From contig JAULBX010026874.1 in NCBI GenBank assembly GCA_032358255.1, forward strand, positions 1 to 42,512: a DNA stretch of 42,512 bases, written 5' to 3'. The notes beneath the pieces are model-generated. The model was given only the letters and a program-made list of their open reading frames with translations. It did no database searches and was not told the origin of the DNA. The stretch is from Heterotrichella gracilis (taxonomy: Eukaryota > Sar > Xanthophyceae > Tribonematales > Xanthonemataceae). The translations under genes were made by a program, and so were the position numbers. Shown here one piece after another: positions 1 to 10,930 of the stretch (position 1 is its first letter; every line of letters begins with the position of its first letter).

Positions 1-1222
1 ATGGTAACCCTACATAAGGGTTCAGCTGCCCTGCCAGGGGGAAGCTGCCGGTTCCACACTGCTATCTTTGGATACCACTGTCAAGGCAAGGGTATGGTGT
101 ACAAAGGGAAGGATCCCAACACCCGTGTGTCATTCACACGATTAGCTATTGGAAATACATTGTGAAAGGCTTGATACGCTTCCGCGAGTGTTACAATGTC
201 TGGCTGGGCATGGCATGCGCAACCACACTGTGTCATAACATGCTCTGATGAAATAAGCATGGTATGACACGTCCTGATTGCATGCCTGATAAGGGATTGG
301 AAATAATACTGTGCTGCAGCACCATGAAGGGTAAAGCTCTGCAATGTGATGTCCTCCCGCAAGCATAGATATGAACCCATGCTTGACACTTTACTGCACA
401 GCTGAGAAGCACGCATGGCTGAGTGCAACACTGGGATGACTGTTGAGTGTCAGCTACGGCATGTTACTGACATTGTACCTCAACCAAGCCATATCAATGC
501 TCCTGTAAAGGAACAAGCTGATTGCCTGTAGCAGTCCCCATAAACTGCTTCATTGCATGGATGGCCGAGGCACTAAAATCCAAGCGCTTAGGTATCCAAA
601 CGTCTGCATGAGCTGCTGCAAGTTGCTGTGAGCTGCAGCAATGACTCCCAGAGCTGTTTTTAGTTTTCACGGACTGTACTTGACACTGGCGATGGCAGGT
701 TGAGTGCCACACAGGCCGCGTTGCTGTTGCCTAACGACATAGCTTGCCCACACAGGAGGAAGCACAGCAACAACACAAGCCCTGCTGTCGACAACACCGC
801 GCCCTAGAATCACGGTGCTGGCCAGGCAGTTGCGACTCACTCCAAACCTGGTAAGTTCCTGGCAACTGGTGCTACCAAGGCCGCTAAAATACCAGAATAT
901 GCTGCAGCCATGGGGTACCCGTGTTGACAACTGTATTGCCCAGCTAGGCTGGCTACCGGTAGACTGGCCTAGGCACAAAAAACAAAATAAAATAAAGAAA
1001 AAGAATGCGCCTAGGCTGTCAGGGCAACACAAGCAGCTCAAGCAGCTACTGACCAACATAATTAAAACAATTTTAAACTGCCTGAAGTGAAAAGTGTTTC
1101 CTACACCACTTTAAACTCAATTCCCGGGATTTACTAGTTGGATCAACTGCATGGTTGCTGGTCAGGTCAATTGGCAACCACACCAAACCACTGACTCAAC
1201 TTTTTCCCTCTTCTCAAGTGAA
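1..1222 (-). other. No recognised gene; unassigned minus-strand reading frames
   Basis: I recognise no gene here. On the minus strand, an open frame at 81-431 contains a protein-like stretch (motifs LHGAAAQYYF and TLAEAYQAFHNVFP). It is preceded by a candidate acceptor (attgcag) and lies downstream of another open frame at 494-712. These could be exons of a gene running off the left edge, but I matched neither to a family and could not join them in phase with confidence. Part of the region probably holds the 3' end of the adjacent ITPK gene. Two further long frames at 667-1090, one per strand, lack coding character. Confidence 0.25.
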
Positions 1223-3371
1223 TCAGTTTTGCGATGGTTTGCCTCGCTCAAGCAGTTCTTGCAAGAATTGCACCAGCAGCTCGTGGTAGTTGTCCAGCTT
1301 GTCATACCCTGGGAAGTAGTTGATGTCCACGATGAGGTACTCAAGAACTGTGCCTGCATGGCAAATGGTATGGATGTATGAGATGGTGCATTCGCATATC
1401 ATAGAATGCTGATGCTGATGACAACACCCACAAATGATATATGGATAAACAGGTTGGACTGCTGGTGCAGCTCATGCAAGGCTGACTGCCATCTGGCTTT
1501 GCTGCTGGAATGCATTGTACTTATGTACTATTCCATGCATATACTTATACTTAGAATGCTCACAATAAAAGAAATGCATAGAACTACCACCATTGCGCCA
1601 GTCCAGATTATACCTCACCGTCAATGTTCACTGCCATGCATGCTGTGCTTGTCACATAGATGTCACATGGCAGGTCTGGCGCAAAGGGGAAAATAAAAAA
1701 GGGCGCATGATGTGCTTGTCACACAGGTGTGGCGCCCCAAGCTACATTCCAAACAGCCAAACAAAGTGAAATGGTGATCTACATTGGCACCGCACATACA
1801 TTTGCAATTGGCAGCAAGGAACACACCTGGTTGCGTGGGTGTCAGTGGTTTGATGACATCAAAGTTGAACAGATGAAGCCCAAACTTGTGCCCGATGAAC
1901 GCTGCCAGCTGCTCAAACAGCCACGGCGGCGGTTTCGACACGGTGCGCAGCACCTCCTTGTTGCCACCTGTCGTCTCCTCGGTGAAGGGGTGCGATGAGA
2001 TCCTCGACACCATCTCCACTGACCCTTGACTGTCGGCGGATTGGGGCGAGGTTTTGATGTCAAGCGAGTTCCTTCTGACCACATGAACAAGGGAACCCAG
2101 CACATACACCTGCAGCATGGGCGTTGGAGCCTAAACCCAAAGCCTGCCAAATTGAAGGATGACCTGGGGTGCCCTGGCAAGACAAACTGCCATCACTAAA
2201 CCACATGGTATGTAAACAGATTTTTGTTCTCTCTTTTTCTCACTCATTCTACGGACATGCATTCCAGCAATGCAACCGAATCACCAGTCACATAACGCAG
2301 AATCAACGCATTCGACCCTGCGTCTCATTATTATTACGCACCCATGCCATTACCTTGAACAGGACACCGCCATGCTCAGCATACTGTTGCAGCACAAATG
2401 GTGGTTGCAAGCCGTTGTCTGGTTGCTCCAGGAGCCTCCTCAGTCCCAGCTCATCCTGCACAACCGCCAGGCTGTGGCTGCCTGTCCGGCCGTCAGCCCA
2501 CAATGGCTTGGCAAGCAGTGGGTACTGCAACCCTGCGGCTTCAACCTGACTAGAGGCATCTGCATGTGTGCATCCTGCAGGGTGTGGTTGAGCAACATTC
2601 AGTGCCCTAGAAGCATGTGAGCATATCCGTATTGCTGAGGACCTGAGCAATTGTGGACTCAGACGGTGAGGTATGGCCCGGTACATGGCTGACCAACCTT
2701 CTGGGATGCAGCACTGGCTGGGCGCTCGGACCCTGAAATGCAGTGCGGCTGGCGCAGATGTTGAGGGCTCCTGCAATATACCAGGATCTTTATTGCCTGT
2801 CTGCTGAAGGTTTTAGTGTGCAAAACTGTTGTTGAGTGGTCTGCACCCTTCGTCCCTGTGCGCATTACCTGAAACTCAGTACCACTGCCTTCAAAGGGTT
2901 GCAACATCTGCTCCCGATTGTGCAGCTGCTGTATGGCGTCTGGGCTGTCAACCACCAGCGCACCAGATTGCCGTTGATATTGCTGCAAGCTTATTAACCA
3001 CTCTGTGTATAGGAGTAGTCAGGGTGGATACTTCCTGTGGTGTTCCCTCAAATGAGCTTATGCGTCCAGTTCTCCTGCCCTACCTGGGTCCCTGATCTTG
3101 TGTAGTACTATGTCAAAGGGTCCCTGGGACTCGATGGGCCTGTCCAGGTCGATTGATACTATCCTGATATTGTGTTTTGAAGCAAGGGACACCAGTTCTG
3201 CACTGATATGCCGCCCAGCCTGCGTGACAGTGCCTTAATACGCTTGCAAGTGACCTTGTACAGTGGTAGAAGTTGATACCGTTAGCACCTCACCTTGCTT
3301 GGCACCAGAGCAATACCTACCACAGCTTGTTTCTGTTCACTGGTGGCGTTCATTCCGGGTATCAGTGGCAT
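1223..3371 (-). CDS. ITPK1: Inositol 1,3,4-trisphosphate 5/6-kinase (ITPK), 6 exons
   Basis: ATP-grasp kinase that phosphorylates inositol polyphosphates on the route to InsP6 and pyrophosphates. My model has six exons in transcript order: 3294-3371, 3084-3219, 2869-3002, 2354-2770, 1827-2109 and 1223-1353, giving 392 aa. All junctions are GT-AG and phase-consistent. Family landmarks are VVGIALVPSK at the N-terminus, LDRPIESQGPFD and the HK that follows (exon 2), DSPDAIQQLHNR (exon 3), LLAKPLWADG and HGGVLFK|VYVLGS across exons 4/5, FDVI with candidate metal ligand D339, and DINYFPGY with D359 and N361 (exon 6). The start ATG is chosen because a stop lies just upstream in frame and the conserved N-terminus follows. 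Exon 4 begins with about 60 poorly conserved residues, longer than usual for the family. CSTF2 lies upstream on the same strand. Confidence 0.9.
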
Positions 3372-4146
3372 GGATGTCAATGGTCAGCTACAGGACCAGT
3401 GCTAGTGTGTCAGTGTCAAAGCGATTATTGAAGCACAGCCAACCCAACCACATCGCTGTTGTGAAGCACAGTTTGTATAATACAGATACTGGGCTTGTAG
3501 TCGCAGTGTTGTGCCAGACTCTGTGCCAGTGGTTGTGCGAAACCCATATGTGTGTAGCACGGCATGAAGATGCCACGATTTGTTAACAGAGTTTACGTGC
3601 TTGGATATGAGCGAAGCAATAATCCAAAACGACAAGAACCGTTGATAAGGTAAGTGCGTGGCCTTGCTTATGAGCAAAAGGCATCTTGTATATGCATGCA
3701 TGCACGTGCGCAACATACCCCCCTTGCGCAATGCAGTATTCCATCTCTGGGGAGAAAACCAGAAGACTTTTTTTGTTTTGTAGCAACCCATGAAGAAGCT
3801 TCTTTAAAGGAGGCCTACTGCAAATGTTTGTAGTCCTGCTCGCCAACAATTGCGCAAAGAGCTCCCATATCCATTCACTTGTCAATAGTGAACGTGTCGT
3901 GATCAACCATCAAATAATGAAAGACAGGCTGCCCGCCAAAAGCGCCAGGTCCTTACAGTGTCACAGTGTAGCTTGCAAGAATGTAGCAGTACAAAACAAC
4001 CGAACAGGTACTGATTTATTCTGGAAACAGGCTGTACGCCGAGGGAGACAAGATCACTTGGCAGGGAACACCTCGCCACCAGCCGCTGGGCCACTGCTGA
4101 ACCACCCTTTGGCTGCTGTGCCCAGCATCTCCAACTCTGCGCACAG
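3372..4146. other. Intergenic, ITPK promoter side
   Basis: This interval lies between the ITPK start and the CSTF2 stop, both on the minus strand. Open frames exist on both strands but none shows family motifs. It should hold the CSTF2 3' untranslated region and the ITPK promoter. I see no convincing RNA gene or repeat. Confidence 0.4.
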
Positions 4147-7100
4147 CTATGCAGATGGTTGTGCTCCTCGCTGCAAAGCAATGGACATAAGCTTTAAAAC
4201 AGATGCGTGGCATGCTGCAAGGCCTCGTTGACAGCAGCTCACTGAGTCATTATAACTAAGAAAGGATTTCACACTCAGGGGGCGGTGATGGCATGAGGCA
4301 TCTAGCCAGCCCATTTGAAGCCATGCCACGTAAATAGCAGCATACATACAGCCGTGCCACCAAGCGATCTGGGTTTGAACACTAACCACATGCAGATATG
4401 ATTACCAGTTACCAAATGAATCAGATGTGTTTGATACCGTACCAGCTGTTGCTGCAGGCTCAGGACTTGTTGCCTCTGAAGCGGTGGCAGCATGTCGATC
4501 TGCTCTTGCGTCAGGTTCATCACTTGCTGGAGTAGAGCTGCACAAAGATACAGTCGGGCACCATATCAGTACAAGGGATTTGAGATGTCATGATTTGCCC
4601 ACCAACCGGGCGATATGTGCTTGTTGGACAAATCGTTGCACCATGCAGCAATGAGCTCACAAAATTGATATTATTGGCAACTATATGATTGGGTACATGA
4701 ATTCCATTAATACAGCCAAAGCAGCAGTCCTATTTGCATATGCAGCGCAATGCCAATTCGGTCCTGCCATTTCTTATACCATTCTTGATCTCGTGCGATT
4801 TGAGGTCCTGCTGGATCAGGAATTCTACAAGTGCAACAGCGCACACCCCCTACCTTGCTGCTGGTCTGGAGTCAGCTGCTGCTGCAACTGCTGTTGCTGC
4901 TGGGGAGGGGGTTGCATCTGCGGTGCAGGACCCGGCTGGCCCTGTGGTTGCACCTGTTGGTACGGCTGCTGCACCAGCGGCTGAGGGGGTACAGGGGCGG
5001 GTTGCATGGGCATCTGCTGCTGGTACTGCTGCTGCATGGGCATCTGCTGCATAGGCTGCTGGGTGGGGCCGCCCATGACGGGCTGCGGCGCAAAGGCGCC
5101 CGGCATTCCTGCATGACAATGTCAGCGTGTTGAGAAAAACCTGCAGGCAACGATGTCACATGCACTATGCACAGCATCATGAACAGGTACGCCATTCTGA
5201 ACGGCGCAATGCAGAATTTGGAAGATCACCACCAAGGGTCAATACAATGGGTACTGGCATATGGAACTCAGTCCCTCGGCGGCGCATAAAACAAGCACTG
5301 GGCGTGTAGACCCAAGCAGTTCATCGCACCTCCTGGCACCATGCCCTGCATTGCTGGCGCATACCCCTGCTGCTGCATCGGCTGCTGCCCCTGTGGTTGC
5401 TGCATGAGTTGCTGGCCAGGAGGCGGCTGCTGCATCATGCCCGGCACGCCCGCGGGCACCATCTGTGGCGCACCCGGCTGCATGAACTGGCCCTGTTGCT
5501 GGCCTGTGAAGGGCGCACCCGGCTGCGGCTGACCTGCACGCCACAGTGTGCGCCTGTTACCATGCGGTGTCTCCAAAAGCAGCCGTCGGTGATTGGATAT
5601 ACCAGTAGCACGGTAGGGGCGTGGATATACACAACATATGTAAGCCCTACCATGCCATGCTGTGAGCCTGTTACCACAAGCTGCGTCCCCCAGAAGCAGT
5701 AATGATATTTAGACCCACATCAGTGAGTGACTAGCAGACCAGTATCTCCTATTTTCTTTATTATATTTGCTTGCTTGACCATGCCACGCAACCGGCTGGG
5801 AATGGCTTGACCCTGGACGTCTATATTTTGTCAACATCATGCCACCTCCCCCCCACCCCCTACCTGGAAGCATTCCAGGCTGCATAGGCTGCATGGGGAC
5901 TGCAGGCGGGCCAGCCCCATTGGCCATTGATGGAGGAACAGCTGGCGCTCCATTTGCCGGGGGGGTGTTGATTGTGGTCTTCACCATGCCTAGCATGATT
6001 TGCGATTGGAACAGTGCCTTGGTGAGGGCAGGGTTTTGCACCAGCACCTGGCGCGCTTGGCTTGGGTTCTGTTGGATGAGCATCTTCATCTGGGCCATGA
6101 TGTCATACAGCTGGTTGCGAGACATGCCCGCCAGGGTTTGCGACACAGGGTCAGTGTTGGGGTTCACCAGCGGCTGCGCCCCCAGCATGGTGTTCATGGT
6201 CTGCCCAGCGTTCTGAGCGAGTTCGGGTCCAACCACCTGCAACACTTAAAATGTATTCAGTAATTATTCAATGCCAAGTCCAACAACGGCCATGGCGCTG
6301 AATTGTACACTTGTCAGCTTCCACAGCTGACTGGCCCATGCCAGCAAGCTCCCCAACCCAGCGACAGCTTTCGCCCTGGAGGGGTGCCAACGAGCAGCGG
6401 AGCTCCCAGCCCAGGTGGGTTGCCCGCCCCCACACACATGCACCGCCCCACCCCGCAGCCGCCCCATCACACACACCACTGCACCATACCCCACCACCGC
6501 CATCACCACCGCCACCCACATACCTTTTTGGGCGGTCTGGGTTTCTGCTCTGGTTTGTCTGCGCAACGAACAGAACATTTGTTAGCTTGACACACCACAG
6601 ATGAGGTGTCACAGAGATTGAAAGCAACGGTTTCGAACGAAGCAGAGGTCACAGCTTCTGCCACGCTCGAGCACTTCTTTACCTCCTTTTGTTGGTTTAC
6701 CATCCACATCACACAGCGATAGCCTCAAGCTTCTCCCCCCAACATCAACGCCGTTGATGTTTCTCACAGCACTCTGTGCAGTGGCGACGTCATAATACTC
6801 GCAAAATCCAAAGCCTTTTGGTTTCCCAGTGTCCCTATCAGAGACGACTCTGCAGGGACAACCATACCACACCTCACCAGCGGTCCATACGTCATCCCAC
6901 AGCCCCTTATGCATGCATATGGTATGGCAGTGGCCTGAAGGGATGCTGTTTCAAACCAGACAAGAGCCCACAGTGTATGAATGTATCAAGTTATTTGAAA
7001 GAGAAAAAGGCATTCAGTGCGACTCCGCACCTCAAGGATTTTATTGGGCCGATCTGCGAGAAGATGTCGTTCAAGATTGCTTCCGAAGCCTCGTAGGGGA

Positions 7101-7229
7101 TGTTTCCAACTGCAAGGCAAACGGACTCTGTGAGAAAGGTACCGCAACGAATTTGTAGCAGCGTGCCTGTTGTAGCGTAGTGGGAAACGTACTGAACACT
7201 GTTGCTGGGTTATTTTTGGGGTGCGACAT
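4147..7229 (-). CDS. CSTF2: Cleavage stimulation factor 64 kDa subunit (CstF64), RRM protein
   Basis: Nuclear pre-mRNA 3'-end processing factor; in the family the RRM binds the GU-rich downstream element and the hinge binds CstF77 or symplekin. Modelled exons in transcript order: 7193-7229, 7031-7109, 6683-6849, 6524-6558, 5864-6236, 5330-5533, 4854-5108, 4443-4537 and 4147-4170, 422 aa. The RRM covers about residues 10-85, with RNP2 VFIGNI at 11-16 (split by intron 1) and RNP1 KGFGFCEY at 50-57. The hinge starts near 107 (DIMAQMKMLIQQNPSQARQV). A Gln/Pro/Met-rich linker follows, then the conserved C-terminal helices (LTQEQIDMLPPLQRQQVL) and the tail RGAQPSA. ATG 7229 is preferred over an in-frame one at 7307 because it puts the RRM near the N-terminus, as usual. 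Exon 3 could instead end at 6701. The 6237-6523 intron may hide a small exon. Shorter than animal CstF64 (about 577 aa). Confidence 0.9.
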
Positions 7230-8021
7230 GGTGTCTTGCACACCACTCTTGCAGAGGTGCTGCACAAACCCAGTGCCTTGTGCATACAGAAACCTCGCTG
7301 AATCCAAACTGTCGGTGTGCAGCGCTAGTAGCTTTTACGGAGAGCAATTGAAGGGGAGTTTGGCGAAGTGCACTGATATGTCTGATGCCTAGGCAGGCAC
7401 TGCGGGCAGCAGCAAGTGGTCGAAGAGAACTTTTTGGAGACTCTTCAAGGGTTAGCTTCTTATTGTATCAGTGACACTCGTGCGTCTTGCACTTCATTAC
7501 CGCCCTTTCAGCGTTCAAGAAGTACAATGGAGCGGTTGTTGAGTGTTGTTTGTTTGCCAGTGGTGCCTGGGAGGGTTGGGAGGGCTGTGACCTAGTCTTC
7601 CCTCTTGTGGGTTCGCCCCAGGGGTTCCTGCAGCGTTATTGTACCTCCATGTAGCAAACCCAGGGCTGTGGCTGGTTGGACCACTGCAACCATGATGGAC
7701 TTCAGGAGGTCCTTGCAGGACGCCTGCACCCCGGTCGTCCCCAGAGCTGTTGTGCCGGGAGCTGTTGTGCAGGGAGCAGAATGGACTGTCTGTCGTGGAC
7801 ATGATACGTCCATATGCACACCTGCGGCAGATCAACAACGGCAGTGAGGTGAGTGACTGGTTGCAAGCTGGGAGCAGGCAAGTGTATATGCATGCAATGG
7901 AATGTGACCTAGTGCAACCGCTGCAGTACCCGTGCGGACCATGGGAGACCAGACTTCCCGGATACACGAGCTCAAGCTGCGATTTTCTGAGGCTGAGACG
8001 ACGTTTCAGCCAGCACCATAG

Positions 8022-8038
8022 GTTTAGGGTTTAGGGTT
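8022..8038 (+). repeat. TTTAGGG telomere-like tract at deletion junction
   Basis: Two telomere-type heptamers follow directly after the exon 2 remnant of the TRAPPC8 copy, so the would-be donor is GTTTAGGG. Sequence to the right resumes in exon 5, meaning exons 3-4 of the intact gene are missing across this point. Confidence 0.85.
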
Positions 8039-8107
8039 CAGTACGACTGCGCCTAGCGCCAACACAGTGAGCTGCATCGCTATTGCTACTAAAGCAGCGC
8101 CATGATT

Positions 8108-8825
8108 GCCGCCGCTCCTGAAGCAGGGCTCCATGGACCCTCGTGTGCTCCAGCACTGCCTGCTGCTGCACGACCCAGCCAACACAGGGGGAGTGACGTA
8201 GCAACAGTACGTGGGGCGATGGAAAGTACATAAGGGGAATGTGAGCATGGGTGCATGGGGGGGCATGGAGCTGCATTGAGATGCCATGTGGGCGCGTATA
8301 GTGGGGGGGTACTGAAGTAGGACTCCATGGACCCTGGCATGCTCAAGGACTGCCTGCTACTGCACGACCCAGCCAACACAGGGGGAGCAACACGGCAACT
8401 GTGCATGGGGCTGGGCAATGGCTAGCGGCCTTAGGTACATGCATCCCCGCACCGCCTGCTGCTGCACAATCGGACCAGACAGCAAGAGTGGCACTGCAAC
8501 AGGACGTGGGGTGGTCGGGGTGCATGCAGGGAATGTGGTCAGTGGCGGGGCATGGTCATTGGGGGGCATGGAGCTGCATGTGGGCGGGTGCACTGGGCGT
8601 CGTAGGGGTTGCATGATCGTCACTGAAGCAGGGGATCCATGGATTCACGCGTGCTCAAGCACTGCCTGCAGCTGCACCACCCAGCCAACACAGTAGGGGT
8701 TGCATGGTTGTCACTGAGGAGGGAGTAGCTATGGACACTCATGGACCCATGCGTGCTTGAGCCCTGCCTGCTGCTGCACAATCCAGCCAGGGGGGGTGAT
8801 CATGCAGTAGTATGTGGAGCGGGGG
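8108..8825 (+). repeat. Tandem degenerate copies of the TRAPPC8 exon 5 end
   Basis: About five degenerate copies of the exon 5 segment encoding GSMDPRVLKHCLLLHDPANT lie in a row, near 8115-8215, 8310-8410, 8445-8510, 8628-8710 and 8735-8825, separated by G-rich spacer resembling the start of the following intron. Their shared landmarks are ccatgga, cactgcctgctgctgcac and cccagccaacacag. They carry frame-disrupting changes relative to each other. The intact gene has a smaller version of the array at 19620-19940. Confidence 0.75.
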
Positions 8826-9839
8826 AAGAGGTGCATATGGCGGGACCATGTGGGCATGGCCAGTGCAGGGCATGGACAACAGCAAGGGTGTAGTAACTAT
8901 CAGTATACCCCTGTCACCGGGGTGCATTGTCACAATTGAAGCTTGGAGCATGCGTTCAATTTCAGCATGGAGCTGTCAGGCGTGGCGCAGGGCACCCATC
9001 ATGGCGCACATTGTATCGCCCTGCCATGTTTGTAACACGGGTGCCCCATGCGCAGGGCGGATGCCAAGCTGGCCACCCTCCAGTCTGTGTATGGCCCATC
9101 GTGCTGCCATTTGGCAACGGTGAACTCGCTTGAGGGGCTGCGCACCGCCTTCTGGGGCGCGCACATGGCCGCAGTGGTGCCGGGTGGAGGGGCAGGTGGG
9201 TCGGGGAAGGAGCTGGGCCTGCCGCATTGCTCACTGTCAAGGATTTTGAAACTATTGGGGGTTTATTGTAGCAGATTTTTGACACAAGGCATTATTTAAA
9301 AAAATCAAGTGACTACTGCATTGATTTGCAAATTGCAAAGGGAGGATGCATGGCGTGTAAAGCTGTCTGGGCCATGTTTTTCTGCAATATGCAGACCTTG
9401 CGTGCTGATGCAAACCGTTGGATTCGTTCACGCTTAGTAACGCCACCTCCCAACGCACTACATTATCCATCGCACTCCAAGCAATCATTCCAGGCATTCA
9501 TTTCTTTCAACCATGAGCCTCCACCCTCGCAACCCATACACTTCTAAGGAGCATTTTCCTGCAGTCAACTTAAAAACAGGAAAATTGGCAGAATGCACGA
9601 TTGTATTTCCCACCACATCCCATCCCACGCCCACCCGCCCACATACCCACACACAGGCGAGCCAGCACTGCGGCCGCCTGCCCCAACCGAGGGGTTGGGT
9701 GTGCGGCTGTTTCCTTCTGACCTGGCCGGCCTGCAGCAGTGCCTGCACGACTTTTCCTGCTGCCCACGCTGGAGATGCGCGTGCGCACCCTCAACCACCA
9801 GGTGGGTGGCAGGGCTCGGGATGGGGCCATTGGGTGCTG

Positions 9840-10050
9840 TGGCACGTGCGGGTGGTTGGGGGTGGGGGAAAGGGCGTGGGTGTATGGTGGTGGGTGCTGT
9901 GGCAGTGTGTGGGTGGTTGGGGGGTAGGGGGAAGGACGTGTGTATGGTGGTGGGGGAACGGGTCCTGTGGTGGCACGTGTGTGTGGTTGGGGGGAGGGGC
10001 GGAGGAGGGGACAGCGGTTGCTGTTGCGTATCTGTGTGGGGTTGGGGGGT
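9840..10050 (+). repeat. G-rich minisatellite in pseudogene intron
   Basis: About three imperfect units of roughly 55-75 bp share the motifs gtgtggttggggg and gtatggtggtgggg. They follow the exon 7 remnant of the TRAPPC8 copy. The matching intron of the intact gene (from 21049) is also G-rich but shorter. The long open frames across this tract on both strands are produced by the repeat. Confidence 0.6.
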
Positions 10051-10930
10051 AGGTAACTTGCATGAAAGTTGGTTGGGCAGCCTCACTCACCCCTCTGATG
10101 ACATGCACACACCCAATTCCACTGCCCAGCCACTCGCCTGCATGAGTTCACGCCCTCGGCTGAAACCCTCCTCCCCTGCCCACCCTGCAGGCGACTGCCT
10201 CCCACAAGGGTTTGCGCAACCAGCTGAAAACCCTACTAGGGCGCAGGAGTGGGCTGAGCCTGGCTCCACCGCCACCGCAGCGGTCCCCTACCCCGCATCT
10301 TCAGTGGAGGGGCAGATGCGCCAGCTGGCAGACCTGGCGTTCATGCTAATGGTAGGGACACATCATATTGGCCATAGAGCATTCCTTAACAGTGGAAGAA
10401 TATTGATTAGGGTTGTGTCTGCACATGGTGTACATGGCGTGCACGGCGCGGTGACATGCCAGTGGTTCTCAGCCATATTCTAAATGCACATCAATGGATC
10501 ATAAATATTGAAACTCCGGCCGTTAGCATATGCATTGCAGTACCGCAGTTTGTTGACATAAAAACCAAATCAGATAATATTATCGATATACGCGATTTGA
10601 AGAACCTGCTGTACACTATTCATAGAAATCCACTTAAAGGTCGACCTGACCCTGAGAAATTGGTCCACCACCATCTCGCGGTGCTCTGTCCTGCTGCAAG
10701 CGCGTAGTGACAGTGCGCCAGCTGGCAGACCTGCCGTCATGCTAGTGGTAATGCTAATGATTTCCTTTCCTTTTACATAATATTGTGCAAATTTTCCTTT
10801 TTGGGTTCCTCAACACCTCAAGGCAATGGTGGCAGCCCACCTCGTCTTGCGCCTGTCCCTATGGAGTGCCCACCGCCCACGTGCTGCCGCTACCACCCCT
10901 TTGGGCAAGTCCTGACGCATTCTGCCCCTC

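Larger units (their letters stand above)
7385..10930 (+). pseudogene. Truncated, decayed duplicate of TRAPPC8 (5' part)
   Basis: This is a diverged copy of the 5' part of the TRAPPC8 gene at 18567-27491. Homology starts in the promoter (about 7385 versus 18263). Recognisable pieces: exon 1 about 7693-7850, exon 2 about 7934-8020, the 3' half of exon 5 from about 8108, exon 6 at 9056-9195, exon 7 at 9657-9801, exon 8 at 10191-10351, and a second scrap of exon 8 plus intron at about 10710-10870. It cannot encode the protein. Exon 1 is frameshifted. Exon 2 ends in TAG. Exons 3, 4 and half of 5 are missing, with a TTTAGGG tract at the junction. Exon 7 lacks 10 nt, exon 8 lacks 1 nt, and everything after exon 8 is absent. 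Exon 6 has lost 18 nt in frame. Splice-site dinucleotides survive in most remnants, so it may still be transcribed from the duplicated promoter. Confidence 0.87.

Noticed and set aside
4831-5133. Leu/Gly/Arg-rich plus-strand frames opposite CSTF2
   Set aside because: They are antisense shadows of the Gln/Pro-rich linker exon (CAG repeats read as CTG).
8108-8825. CRISPR-like or satellite array
   Set aside because: Units are imperfect, unevenly spaced and clearly derived from a coding exon; the window is eukaryotic.
9593-10483. 296-codon plus-strand open frame in the TRAPPC8 copy
   Set aside because: It crosses a G-rich minisatellite and frameshifted exon remnants; only short blocks match TRAPPC8, partly in the wrong frame.
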